Assembly: GCA_036496425.1 (NCBI GenBank)
Contig: DASXLG010000136.1
Location: 1 to 57,539 of the forward strand
Direction: 5' to 3'
DNA length: 57,539 bases
Source of the DNA: Terriglobia bacterium
GTDB lineage: Bacteria; Acidobacteriota; Terriglobia; 20CM-2-55-15
In this document: piece after piece, positions 42,422-51,767 of the stretch
How positions within the stretch are numbered: the stretch's first letter is position 1
Layout: every line of letters starts with the position of its first letter
Program-made: the position numbers and the translations under genes
The notes under the pieces: generated by a model
Databases searched by the model: none
What the model saw: the letters and a program-made list of their open reading frames with translations, nothing else
Told to the model about the DNA's origin: nothing

Positions 42422-43425
42422 GAAAGCTGCCTCAGTTCGTCGAGTTTTTTAAGTGCGGCGCCCGAATCGATCGATTCGCCTGCCAGGCGGACCCCTTCTT
42501 TCCAGGTTTTCGCCGCGCCGCCGGCTACCAGGGCCGGAGCCGCATTCAGCAACACGACGTCGCGGCGCGCGCCGCGTTCTCCGCGGAAAATACTTTCGAT
42601 AATTTTTGCGTTCTCCGCGGCATCGCCGCCGAGGATGGCGTCAACCTTCGCAGGCGTCATGCCGAAGTCCTCGGGCGTCATCAGGAATTGCCGAAGCTCG
42701 CCGTCGCGCAACTCGACCACGTAGGTGCGGCTCGCAATGGAAACTTCATCAAGCCCGTTCGCGCCATGCACTACAAATGCATGGCGCAGGCCCAGGCCGC
42801 AAAGCGCATTCCCCATCAGTTCCATGATCTCCGGTGATGACACCCCGACGACCTGAAAACATGCCGCCGCCGGATTCGCGAGTGGCCCCAGAATATTGAA
42901 AACGGTCCGGACCTTCAGCTGTGTACGCGCCGGCATGACGTGCTTCATCGAGGTGTGGAATCGCTGCGCGAACAGGAAACCGATGCCGACATCTTTGATT
43001 GCCGAGCGAAGACGGTCCATAGGCATCTGGATATCGACGCCGAGTGCTTCCATCACGTCCGCGCTGCCGCACTTGCTCGATGCGGAGCGGTTCCCGTGTT
43101 TCGCCACGCGGACGCCGGCCGCCGCCGCGACGAACGCCGCCGCGGTTGAAATGTTGAATGTGCCCGAGCGGTCGCCGCCCGTGCCTGCAGTGTCGAGAAC
43201 CGCCAGGGTTTCTCCTTGCCACAGCGGCTCCGCTTTCTCACGCATCACCCGCGCAAAGCCGATCAATTCCGGTGCGGTCTCCCCTTTCATCCGTAGTGCA
43301 ATCAGGAAAGCCCCGATCTGCGCTTCCGTCGCGCGGCCTGCCATGATTTCTTCCATGGCGCTCCGCGCTTCCTGCTCGGTCAGATCGATGCGGTCGATCA
43401 TCTTCTGGATCAATTCGCCGATCAT
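42418..43425 (-). CDS. trpD: Anthranilate phosphoribosyltransferase
   Basis: A 335-residue enzyme. The PRPP-binding loop is DTAGTGGDRSGTFNISTAAA. Other conserved parts are VAKHGNRSASSKCGSADVME and FLFAQRFHTSMKHVMPARTQ. The segment RTVFNILGPLANPAAACF is also conserved. It transfers ribose phosphate to anthranilate. It is separate from trpG, unlike enteric fusions. It overlaps the neighbours on both sides by 4 bases. Confidence 0.95.
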   Translation of the reverse strand: MIGELIQKMIDRIDLTEQEARSAMEEIMAGRATEAQIGAFLIALRMKGETAPELIGFARVMREKAEPLWQGETLAVLDTAGTGGDRSGTFNISTAAAFVAAAAGVRVAKHGNRSASSKCGSADVMEALGVDIQMPMDRLRSAIKDVGIGFLFAQRFHTSMKHVMPARTQLKVRTVFNILGPLANPAAACFQVVGVSSPEIMELMGNALCGLGLRHAFVVHGANGLDEVSIASRTYVVELRDGELRQFLMTPEDFGMTPAKVDAILGGDAAENAKIIESIFRGERGARRDVVLLNAAPALVAGGAAKTWKEGVRLAGESIDSGAALKKLDELRQLS

Positions 43426-43979
43426 GATTTGAGGAAGTTCTTCAGCAGGTTCTTGCCTACGACGGTCATAATCGATTCGCAGTGAAACTGAATGCCTTCG
43501 GTCGGATAATCCCGGTGCCGTAATCCCATCACCACGCCATCCTTGGTTTCGGCGCTGATTTCGAGCGACGTCGGCACCTGAGTGACCATTAAGGAGTGAT
43601 AGCGTGTCGCCGGGAATCCCTGAGGCAAACCTGCGAAAAGGCCCTTGCTGTCATGAAAAATCTCGCTGACCTTGCCGTGCATCAGCGTCGGCGCCCGCAC
43701 GATTTTGCCGCCGAATACCTCTCCGATCGCCTGGTGTCCGAGGCAAACACCGAGAATCGGCGTCGATTTGTGGAAGTAGCGGACGAGATCTTCCGTGATT
43801 CCCGCCTCCGCCGGCGTGCCCGGTCCCGGAGAAATCACGATCCGCGTGGGTTTCATGCGTTCGATTTCTTCAAGCGAGATTTTGTCGTTACGGAAAACGC
43901 GCAGCTCCTCACCCAGCTCGCCGAGATACTGCACGAGGTTGTAGGTGAAGGAATCGTAATTATCGATAACCAGAATCAT
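43422..43979 (-). CDS. trpG: Anthranilate synthase glutamine amidotransferase component
   Basis: This is a 185-residue class I glutaminase. It has VIDNYDSFTYNLVQYLGELG, ISPGPGTPAEAGI and the nucleophile Cys in ILGVCLGHQAIGEVFGGKI. The His/Glu pair is in IQFHCESIMTVVGK. It gives ammonia to TrpE and may also serve p-aminobenzoate synthesis (pabA role), since no other copy is visible. It overlaps trpE by 4 bases. Confidence 0.94.
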   Translation of the reverse strand: MILVIDNYDSFTYNLVQYLGELGEELRVFRNDKISLEEIERMKPTRIVISPGPGTPAEAGITEDLVRYFHKSTPILGVCLGHQAIGEVFGGKIVRAPTLMHGKVSEIFHDSKGLFAGLPQGFPATRYHSLMVTQVPTSLEISAETKDGVVMGLRHRDYPTEGIQFHCESIMTVVGKNLLKNFLKS

Positions 43980-45418
43980 AGTTCGAACCCGCGCTGCGCA
44001 AGATTGATCGCGCGAATCAGGGCACGCGACTTGTTCACGGTCTCCATGTATTCATTTTCAGGAACAGAATCGGCGACGATGCCGCCCCCCGCCTGGATGT
44101 ATCCTTTATCGCCTCGCACCACCAGCGTTCGAATGGCAATGCACGAATCGAGGTTATTGCTGAAATCCGCGTACATCACGGCGCCCGCGTAAACTCCCCG
44201 TTTTGTCGGTTCCAGTTCGTCGATGATTTCCATGGCGCGGACTTTGGGTGCTCCCGAAACCGTGCCGGCCGGAAAACAGGCCATCAGGGTGTCCCAGCGA
44301 TCGACGCCGTCGCGCAGCTTCCCACGCAGCGATGAAACGAGATGCATGACATGCGAATAACGTTCGATGAACATCAGATCTTCGACGCGCACAGTACCGT
44401 ACTGTGAAACCCGGCCGAGATCATTGCGGCCGAGATCGACCAGCATGATGTGTTCCGCCCGTTCCTTCTCGTCATGACGCAGTCTTTCGGCATTCGCTTC
44501 GTCCTCGGCCTCGTTTCCACCCCGAGGAAGCGTTCCGGCGATCGGCCGGTATTCGATTTCCTGTTCGCGAACCCGTACCAGCATTTCGGGAGACGAACCG
44601 ACGATCGAGGTTTCCGGCATCTTGAGGAAGTACATGTACGGCGAGGGATTCACAATCCGGAGGGCGCGGTAAATTTCGAAAGCGGAAGTCGGGAGATCCA
44701 CTTCGAAGCGCTGCGCGAGAACGACCTGGAATATGTCGCCGGCCGCGATATATTCCTTGGCCTTTGCGACGCCGGCGAGATAGTCCTGCTTATCGAAGTT
44801 CGATCTCACCGTAACGTCTGTTGCGTTTTGTGTCACAGGGGGAATCTGCAGCGGCGCGCGCAGCAGTGTTTCGATATGCTCGATTTCCTCAATCGCCTTC
44901 CTGTACTGTTCTTCGACAGACTCACCCGAATCTTCGACAATCACATTGGAGATGATGTGGATTTGATGCCGCAGATGGTCGAAGGCCAGCACGGTCTTGT
45001 AGAACATTAAAACAGCATCATCGACGCCGAGATCATCCACGCTGGACTGCGGAATGTCCTCAATCGTCCGGACCATGTCATACCCGAAATAGCCGACCGC
45101 GCCCCCGGTGAAGGGAGGCAGGTTGGGCAACTTGACCGACTTGAACCGGTTCATCGTGGCGCGCAGATCGTCCATGAAGTTCGCGGGCTGGCCGTCCCGG
45201 TATCGCTTGATCAGGAACGGATCTCCACCGAGGAAGGAATAGCGTGCGATTCTTTCTCCGCCTTCGATACTTTCAAGCAGGAACGCATGCGAGCGGTCCT
45301 TCTCGAGTTTCAGAAACGCAGACACCGGCGTCAGAAAATCGGCGATGACCGACTTATAGACAGGGATTACATTCCCCTGCGTTTGAAGTTTTTTGACGTC
45401 TTCGAGACCTGGCTGCAT
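43976..45418 (-). CDS. trpE: Anthranilate synthase component I
   Basis: A 480-residue chorismate-using enzyme. The N-terminal part has the tryptophan feedback motif LLES in SHAFLLESIEGGERIARYSF. The catalytic part includes GDIFQVVLAQRFEVDLPTSA, SPYMYFLKMPETSIVGSSPE, PIAGTLPRGGNEAEDEANAE, VDLGRNDLGRVSQYG and CFPAGTVSGAPKVRAMEIID. The presence of LLES predicts inhibition by tryptophan. It starts 2 bases after the hisIE stop, joining the his and trp blocks. I see no Trp-rich leader peptide upstream, so classical attenuation is unlikely. Confidence 0.95.
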   Translation of the reverse strand: MQPGLEDVKKLQTQGNVIPVYKSVIADFLTPVSAFLKLEKDRSHAFLLESIEGGERIARYSFLGGDPFLIKRYRDGQPANFMDDLRATMNRFKSVKLPNLPPFTGGAVGYFGYDMVRTIEDIPQSSVDDLGVDDAVLMFYKTVLAFDHLRHQIHIISNVIVEDSGESVEEQYRKAIEEIEHIETLLRAPLQIPPVTQNATDVTVRSNFDKQDYLAGVAKAKEYIAAGDIFQVVLAQRFEVDLPTSAFEIYRALRIVNPSPYMYFLKMPETSIVGSSPEMLVRVREQEIEYRPIAGTLPRGGNEAEDEANAERLRHDEKERAEHIMLVDLGRNDLGRVSQYGTVRVEDLMFIERYSHVMHLVSSLRGKLRDGVDRWDTLMACFPAGTVSGAPKVRAMEIIDELEPTKRGVYAGAVMYADFSNNLDSCIAIRTLVVRGDKGYIQAGGGIVADSVPENEYMETVNKSRALIRAINLAQRGFEL

Positions 45419-45420
45419 AC

Positions 45421-46043
45421 CTATGTCTTTTTTGGGCCTTGTGTGGCCGATCTTCTTTCTTTTAATTCACGACTGATCTCGTCCAGCGATATACCCCGCT
45501 CGACCAGCAAGACGAGCAGGTGATACATCAAATCGCCGGTTTCCGAAACCAGCCTCCCGGCATCGGGGTTCTTGGCGGCAATAATCGTTTCCGCGCTTTC
45601 CTCTCCGACCTTCTTCAGAATTTTGTCCAGCCCGCTATTAAACAAGTAGGTCGTATAGCTTCCCTCGGGACGCTGCTCTTTGCGCTCTTCAATGACGGCG
45701 TACAGTTCCTGCAGCACACCTTCGATCTCCGGTTCGCTGCCAAAACATGAATACGCACCGGTGTGACACGCCGGTCCCAGCGGCTCGACTTCGACCAGGA
45801 CAGCATCATTGTCGCAATCCAGACTGACTTTCGTAACCTTCTGCGAGTTGCCCGATGTTTCGCCCTTGTGCCACAGCTGCTGGCGGCTGCGGCTCCACAA
45901 CCAGGTTTCCTTTTTTTCGAGGGTGAGCTGCAGAGCTTCCTTATTCATGTAGGCAACCGTGAGCACTTCGCGGGTTCTCGCATCCTGCATCACTGCGGGA
46001 ATGAGCCCGTCTGCGCCGAATCTGGCATTCTTGAGGATATCGT

Positions 46044-46047
<4 letters not shown>
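45421..46047 (-). CDS. hisIE: Bifunctional phosphoribosyl-AMP cyclohydrolase/phosphoribosyl-ATP pyrophosphatase
   Basis: This 208-residue fusion carries steps 2 and 3 of histidine synthesis. The HisI part has [20 protein letters not shown] and the metal-binding [20 protein letters not shown] then HTGAYSCF. The HisE part starts near residue 112 with [20 protein letters not shown] and has [19 protein letters not shown] and [20 protein letters not shown]. It overlaps hisF by 4 bases and abuts trpE. Confidence 0.95.
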
Positions 46048-46788
<741 letters not shown>

Positions 46789-46799
<11 letters not shown>

Positions 46800-47511
46800 T
46801 TGCCATGGCCTCCTCGATTTCGAAGCGGCCTTCGTAGAGCGCCTTGCCGATGATCACGCCGTCAAGTCTCTTGTGATCGAGACGCGCAAGCTGCCGAACA
46901 TCGGCGATCGACGAAACACCGCCCGAGGCAATGACGGACAGCTCCGTGTGGTCCAGCATTTCCTTCATCGCTTCGATATTGGGTCCTTCGAGAACGCCAT
47001 CGCGCGCAATGTCGGTGTAGATCACCAGCCGGGCGCCGAGATTCTGAAGCCGGCGGGCGAGATCGATGGCTGCGATGTGCGAGTCTTCCGTCCAGCCGGC
47101 GATCTGCACGTTTCCGTCGCGCGCGTCGATGCCAACGGCAACGTTATGCGGCTGGGCCGTCAAAGCGGCCTTCACGAATTCCTGGTCCTGAACCGCCGCG
47201 GTCCCCAGCACCACCCGCTGAATGCCGGCATCCAGTAATGTATCAATGACCGCCATGCTTCTGATTCCGCCGCCGAGCTGGATCTTTGCATTGGGAACCG
47301 CAGCCGCCATTTCGCGCAAGACCGCGAGGTTCTTCGGCACGCCTTCAAACGCCCCATCGAGATCGACGACATGCAGCCAGTCTGCGCCTTTGCCGACCCA
47401 CTTATTCGCCATCTCCAACGGATCGCCGTAAACAGTCGCGTCACTTTTCCGGCCTTGTTTCAGCCGGACAGCCTTTCCACCAAGAATGTCGATTGCGGGA
47501 TAAACCTTCAT
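46789..47511 (-). CDS. hisA: ProFAR isomerase (HisA)
   Basis: A 240-residue barrel with half-barrel symmetry to HisF. It has [80 protein letters not shown] and [19 protein letters not shown]. It opens the ribose ring of ProFAR. In organisms without trpF this enzyme can do both jobs, but a separate trpF is present here. It lies 4 bases after hisH. Confidence 0.95.
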
Positions 47512-47515
47512 ACTT

Positions 47516-48112
47516 TTAAAACCGCGCGAAATTCTCCAGCAGCCGTTCTCCTATCCGTTGACTCTTCTCCGGATGAAATTGTGTCGCCCAAATATTTCCT
47601 TGGTGGACGATCGCCGGGAATTCCAATTCATAGTCTGTCGTCGCCAGCGTGATGTCGGATGCAGGCTTCGCATAATACGAGTGGACGAAATAAACGAAGC
47701 TGCACTCGGTAACGCCCGCAGTCAAGCCATTCGTCCGCTTCAGGTGCAGCTGATTCCAGCCCATATGCGGCACTCGGAGGTGCGCCGGCAGTTTCACGAT
47801 CGAACCGTGAAGGATATCCAAGCCCTGATGCTTGCCGAATTCCTCGCTCTCACTGAAGAGCAGGTGCATCCCCAGGCAGATCCCGAGAGTGGGGGTTCCC
47901 GCTTCCGCCTTCTCAATGAAGGGCGCAGCCAGGCCCAGCTCTTTCAGATTACGCATACCGTCGCCGAAGGCGCCTACACCAGGAAGGATGAGCTTGGTGG
48001 CCGCCCGGATGTCATCCGGATTCGATGTGACGCAAACATTGTGTCCCAGCCGCCGCAGCGTGTTCTCCAGGCTCCGTAGGTTATTCAGCTTGTAATCAAC
48101 AATGGTGATCAC
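47516..48112 (-). CDS. hisH: Imidazole glycerol phosphate synthase glutaminase subunit
   Basis: A 198-residue class I glutaminase. It has KLILPGVGAFGDGMRNLKEL and the nucleophile Cys in TPTLGICLGMHLLFSESEEF. The oxyanion region is VPHMGWNQLHLKRTNG, and His/Glu lie in IWATQFHPEKSQRIGERLLE. The start codon appears to be GTG (48112). It is the first gene after the hisB-hisH gap that carries the long hairpin, so its translation may depend on read-through or re-initiation. Confidence 0.94.
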   Translation of the reverse strand: MITIVDYKLNNLRSLENTLRRLGHNVCVTSNPDDIRAATKLILPGVGAFGDGMRNLKELGLAAPFIEKAEAGTPTLGICLGMHLLFSESEEFGKHQGLDILHGSIVKLPAHLRVPHMGWNQLHLKRTNGLTAGVTECSFVYFVHSYYAKPASDITLATTDYELEFPAIVHQGNIWATQFHPEKSQRIGERLLENFARF

Positions 48113-48139
48113 AATTTACCGCTCCGTCTCAACATGGTG

Positions 48140-48190
48140 TGTGAGCGACCCCCTGCCGGCCGCTTCGCGGCCGGCAGGGGGTCGCTCACA
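48140..48190. repeat. Perfect 24-bp-stem hairpin between hisB and hisH
   Basis: TGTGAGCGACCCCCTGCCGG followed by CCGC (48140-48163) pairs without mismatch to its complement at 48167-48190 across the loop TTC. It fills half of the 100-base gap between hisB and hisH. There is no T-run on either strand, so it is not a standard intrinsic terminator. A GC-rich mobile palindrome (REP/RAYT-type) or an mRNA-processing stem are the main options. Confidence 0.85.
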
Positions 48191-48212
48191 AGCACTGTTC
48201 GTGCAAAGCGCA

Positions 48213-48797
48213 TCACAGCACGCCTTTCGTCGACGGAATCTGCGTGTGTCCGACGCGCGTTGCGGTGTGGAGCGCCCTCGCGGTGGCTTTGAAAATGGTT
48301 TCCGCAATGTGATGCTGATTCCTGCCGTACAGGTTTTCGACGTGCAGGTTGAAGCGTCCTTCCTGGACGAACGCCTTGAGGAATTCTTCAATCAGTTCGG
48401 TCTGCAGATCGCCGAGCTTCGTCGCCTTGAAATCGGCCTTGTAGACGAGGTACGGCCTTCCGGAAAGATCCACGACAACGCGTGTCAGAGCCTCATCGAG
48501 AGGCACGTAGGCGTGACCAAACCGTGTGATACCCCGGCGCTCGCCGAGAGCCTCGCGCAGCGCCTGTCCCAGAACCCACCCCACATCTTCCACGGTGTGA
48601 TGACCGTCGATTTCGAGATCGCCCTTGGCATGGATTTCCAGATCGAAGTGTCCGTGCCGCGCCAGCTGGGCGAGCATATGGTCAAAAAACGGAATGCCCG
48701 TCGCCAGCTGGTGTTCCCCGGTGCCGTCGAGATTGAGATTGACGCGAATATCGGTCTCGTTCGTTTTTCGCGACTTCATCGATGTTCGTGCATCCAT
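48213..48797 (-). CDS. hisB: Imidazoleglycerol-phosphate dehydratase
   Basis: A 194-residue monofunctional enzyme. It has the manganese-binding His-rich motifs FFDHMLAQLARHGHFDLEIH and IDGHHTVEDVGWVLGQAL in the first half. In the second half it has QHHIAETIFKATARALHTAT. It converts imidazole glycerol phosphate to imidazole acetol phosphate. It is not fused to a histidinol-phosphate phosphatase, and no such phosphatase is visible in the window. The 3' end is followed by the hairpin. Confidence 0.95.
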   Translation of the reverse strand: MDARTSMKSRKTNETDIRVNLNLDGTGEHQLATGIPFFDHMLAQLARHGHFDLEIHAKGDLEIDGHHTVEDVGWVLGQALREALGERRGITRFGHAYVPLDEALTRVVVDLSGRPYLVYKADFKATKLGDLQTELIEEFLKAFVQEGRFNLHVENLYGRNQHHIAETIFKATARALHTATRVGHTQIPSTKGVL

Positions 48798-49874
48798 TTA
48801 TTTGTTCTCCAGGACCTGGTCCAGCGCAGCCAGACACCGGTTGTTTTCTTCCGGAGTTCCGATCGAAATCCGCAGACAGCGCTCGAGCAAGGGATAAGCG
48901 CTCACATCGCGGATCAGTACGCCGTGACTGTATAGAGCGTCAAAGAGCTCGCGCGCCGACTTCGCGGTCCGTATCAAAATGAAATTCGCCTGCGACGGAA
49001 AAGCGCGGATTTCCGGCCGTTTCTGCAGTTCCGAGAAGACGCGCTCGCGTTCCCGTATCAATGCCGTTATGCCGGCGTTGAGCACGTCATGTTTTTCGAT
49101 GATCACTTCCGCGGCCGCCAGCGTGAAAATGTTCACGTTGTACGGCAGCTTGGATTTGTTCACTTCGCGGGCGATTTCGGGGTGCGCCATCATGTAGCCG
49201 AAGCGGAGGCCGGCCATAGCCATCGCTTTGGAGAATGTTCTGAGCACGATAAGGTTCCGGTGCCCGGCTAGCAGCGGGACGGCGGTTTGTCCGCTGAATT
49301 CGTGATACGCCTCGTCCACGATCACGATGCCTTTCGCACTCTTCAGCACGGCCGTTAACGCATCGCGGTCGAGCACGGTGCCTGTCGGATTGTTCGGCGT
49401 GCAGATCACAATGACGTCCGCGGTTCGAGAGGCCGCAATCAGCTTGTCCGCGTCGAACGCCATGTTTTCGGAGTCGAGCAATACCTGTTCGATGTCCGCC
49501 TGCAGCGTTGTCGCCATCAGCTTGTAGAGTGTGAACGTCGGTTGCGGCACGGCCAGCCGCCGGCCGGGACCCAGCGCGACACTCAGCGAAGCCTGGATCA
49601 ATTCATTGGATCCGTTGCCGACCAGAATTCCGTCCTCGATCCAGCCGGCGAATGTCGCGAGCGCTTTGATGACACCTGCCGGCACGAATGCCGGATAACG
49701 TCCCCATGGCCGCCGTAGGACGCGCTCCGCGATTTCCCGCTTGAGGTCCGCCGGCAATTCGTACGGATTCTCGTTCTGATCGAGTTTGACGTCGGCTTCA
49801 AAGTGCTTGAGTGTGTACGCGGCGAGGCCGCGGACCTCAGGCTTTATGACGCCGGATGGTGATAGATCTCGCAT
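48798..49874 (-). CDS. hisC: Histidinol-phosphate aminotransferase
   Basis: A 358-residue fold-type I PLP enzyme. It has KLDQNENPYELPADLKREIA, ILVGNGSNELIQASLSVALG, VIVICTPNNPTGTVLDRDAL, and the PLP lysine in LRTFSKAMAMAGLRFGYMMA. The last segment ISIGTPEENNRCLAALDQVL holds the substrate Arg region. Its first 38 bases overlap the end of hisD, a long overlap with no better internal start. It ends at the base before the hisB start codon. Confidence 0.95.
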   Translation of the reverse strand: MRDLSPSGVIKPEVRGLAAYTLKHFEADVKLDQNENPYELPADLKREIAERVLRRPWGRYPAFVPAGVIKALATFAGWIEDGILVGNGSNELIQASLSVALGPGRRLAVPQPTFTLYKLMATTLQADIEQVLLDSENMAFDADKLIAASRTADVIVICTPNNPTGTVLDRDALTAVLKSAKGIVIVDEAYHEFSGQTAVPLLAGHRNLIVLRTFSKAMAMAGLRFGYMMAHPEIAREVNKSKLPYNVNIFTLAAAEVIIEKHDVLNAGITALIRERERVFSELQKRPEIRAFPSQANFILIRTAKSARELFDALYSHGVLIRDVSAYPLLERCLRISIGTPEENNRCLAALDQVLENK

Positions 49875-51126
49875 GTGCGGTCAGTCCTTCAGCAATGGCG
49901 AATTTTTCGATCATTTCGCCGAATCGTTCGATGGCACGTCCTGAGTAGCGGATGATGCTCGTCCGTTTCAGGAAATCCGGAACACCAAGCGGAGAAAAGA
50001 AACGCGCCGTCCGATTTGTCGGCAGCACGTGGCTTGGCCCGGCAAAATAGTCCCCCACAACCGTCGGCGCGTACCGTCCGATAAAAACGGCGCCCGCGTT
50101 TTGAATATTATCGGAGACGTGCTCCGGCTCGGCCATCAGCACTTCGACGTGCTCCGGCGCGATGTGATTCACGAGACGGATGGCGTCGCGTTCATCCGCG
50201 ACGACGAACGCGATTCCTTTGTTCTTAATGGCCGTGCTCGCAATCGATTTGCGGTCGAGCGACTTGAGCTGCGTCTGAACCTCATCGAATACGGCAACGG
50301 CGAGCTCCCGGGACCAGGTGATCAACCATACGCCGGCCATTTCATCATGTTCGGCCTGAGCAAGAAGATCGGCTGCGATCCACGACGGTTCGCATGTCTC
50401 GTCGGCGACAATAGCGACTTCACTGGGGCCCGCCACCATGTCGATGTCAACTGCGCCGTAAACCTGCCGCTTGGCCGACTGGACATACTGATTGCCCGGG
50501 CCGACAATTTTCTGAACCCGTGGAATTGTTTTCGTCCCGTATGCGAGCGCGCCGATCGATTGTGCTCCGCCGATCCGATAGACCTCCGTCAGATTGAGCA
50601 TCTTCAGAGCGGCGGCAACCAGCGGATTTTCCTCCAGCGAGCGCGGAGGAGTCACCACCGCGATGCGCTCGACGCCTGCAACCTGCGCCGGTATTGCATT
50701 CATGAGCACGGATGAGGGATATGCCGCCTTTCCGCCGGGAATGTAGAGCCCTGCGCTGGCAAGCGGGGTACGCCGCAATCCCAGGCGGACGCCGTCGCCC
50801 GCGTAATATTCCCAGGACTCTTCTATCTGCTGTTCGTGGAAATCCCTGACGTTGCCGGCCGCCTTACGCATGATTTCGACGAGTTCGTCATCGGCGCCTT
50901 CCGCGTAGCTTCGGAGCTGATCTTCCGGCACACGCATCAATTCCGGAGTCAGATTGAATTCGTCGAACCGCTTCGTGTACTCACAGACCGCGGCATCGCC
51001 GCGCCGCCGGACGTCCTGCAGAATGCCGGCAACAGACTGTTCGACATTCTGTTCCACATCGCCGGGCGCCAGGAGCGCATCGATTTCGTCGAGGTTCATC
51101 TCCGTAGTGAGATCGATGACTCTCAT
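49837..51126 (-). CDS. hisD: Histidinol dehydrogenase
   Basis: A 429-residue zinc enzyme that oxidises histidinol to histidine. It has SAGLYIPGGKAAYPSSVLMN, RIGGAQSIGALAYGTKTIPR, VDIDMVAGPSEVAIVADETC and the zinc-binding LLAQAEHDEMAGVWLITWSR. The base His lies in LVNHIAPEHVEVLMAEPEHV, and the C-terminal segment is GDYFAGPSHVLPTNRTARFF. It overlaps hisG by 4 bases. Confidence 0.96.
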   Translation of the reverse strand: MRVIDLTTEMNLDEIDALLAPGDVEQNVEQSVAGILQDVRRRGDAAVCEYTKRFDEFNLTPELMRVPEDQLRSYAEGADDELVEIMRKAAGNVRDFHEQQIEESWEYYAGDGVRLGLRRTPLASAGLYIPGGKAAYPSSVLMNAIPAQVAGVERIAVVTPPRSLEENPLVAAALKMLNLTEVYRIGGAQSIGALAYGTKTIPRVQKIVGPGNQYVQSAKRQVYGAVDIDMVAGPSEVAIVADETCEPSWIAADLLAQAEHDEMAGVWLITWSRELAVAVFDEVQTQLKSLDRKSIASTAIKNKGIAFVVADERDAIRLVNHIAPEHVEVLMAEPEHVSDNIQNAGAVFIGRYAPTVVGDYFAGPSHVLPTNRTARFFSPLGVPDFLKRTSIIRYSGRAIERFGEMIEKFAIAEGLTAHARSITIRRHKA

Positions 51127-51767
51127 CGGCGTGCACTCTCCAGTGCTTGAATGAATGTCAGAACTTCCTGCCGTTTGGTCTGATAGCCCGCGCGATTGAT
51201 CAGAAGTTTTGCAGAACTTTCCGCGATGACTTCCAGGATCTCGAGACCGTTCTCCTTTAACGTGCGGCCTGTTTCCACCAGATCCACAATGCGGTCGGCC
51301 AGGCCGATGAGCGGCGCCAGTTCGATCGATCCCGAAAGAGGAATGATTTCAACCGGAATTCCACGACTGTTGAAATGATCCATCGTGATTCGCGGGTATT
51401 TCGTTGCCACGCGAACCGTCGGACTGTCGAACCGCCCGATGTAGTCGCGAGTTTCAGCCTGCGCCTGCGCCGGGCCGGCTATAGCAATCCTGCAATAACC
51501 GAAATTGAGATCCAGGGGCTGCAGCACATCCGCATGCGATTCAAGAAGCACGTCCAGGCCGGCGATTCCGATGTCCGCCGCGCCATATTCGACATAGGTC
51601 GGCACATCCGTGGGCTTGACGAGCACCGCGTGAAACCTTTTATCGGTCGATTCGAAAATCAACTTTCGCGACGACGAGACGTCATCGGTAAATTGAACGC
51701 CGGCCCGCCCCAGCAGTTCGAGCGACGGCTCCAGAAAACGTCCCTTGCAGAGCGCAATCACAAGCAC
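51123..51767 (-). CDS. hisG: ATP phosphoribosyltransferase, short form
   Basis: A 214-residue catalytic subunit, lacking the C-terminal regulatory domain of the long form. It has VIALCKGRFLEPSLELLGRA, VPTYVEYGAADIGIAGLDVL and VRVATKYPRITMDHFNSRGI. It continues with IIPLSGSIELAPLIGLADRI and VETGRTLKENGLEILEVIAE. It joins ATP and PRPP in the committed step. The short form needs HisZ, encoded immediately upstream with a 10-base overlap. The start codon is GTG. Confidence 0.94.
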   Translation of the reverse strand: MLVIALCKGRFLEPSLELLGRAGVQFTDDVSSSRKLIFESTDKRFHAVLVKPTDVPTYVEYGAADIGIAGLDVLLESHADVLQPLDLNFGYCRIAIAGPAQAQAETRDYIGRFDSPTVRVATKYPRITMDHFNSRGIPVEIIPLSGSIELAPLIGLADRIVDLVETGRTLKENGLEILEVIAESSAKLLINRAGYQTKRQEVLTFIQALESARR

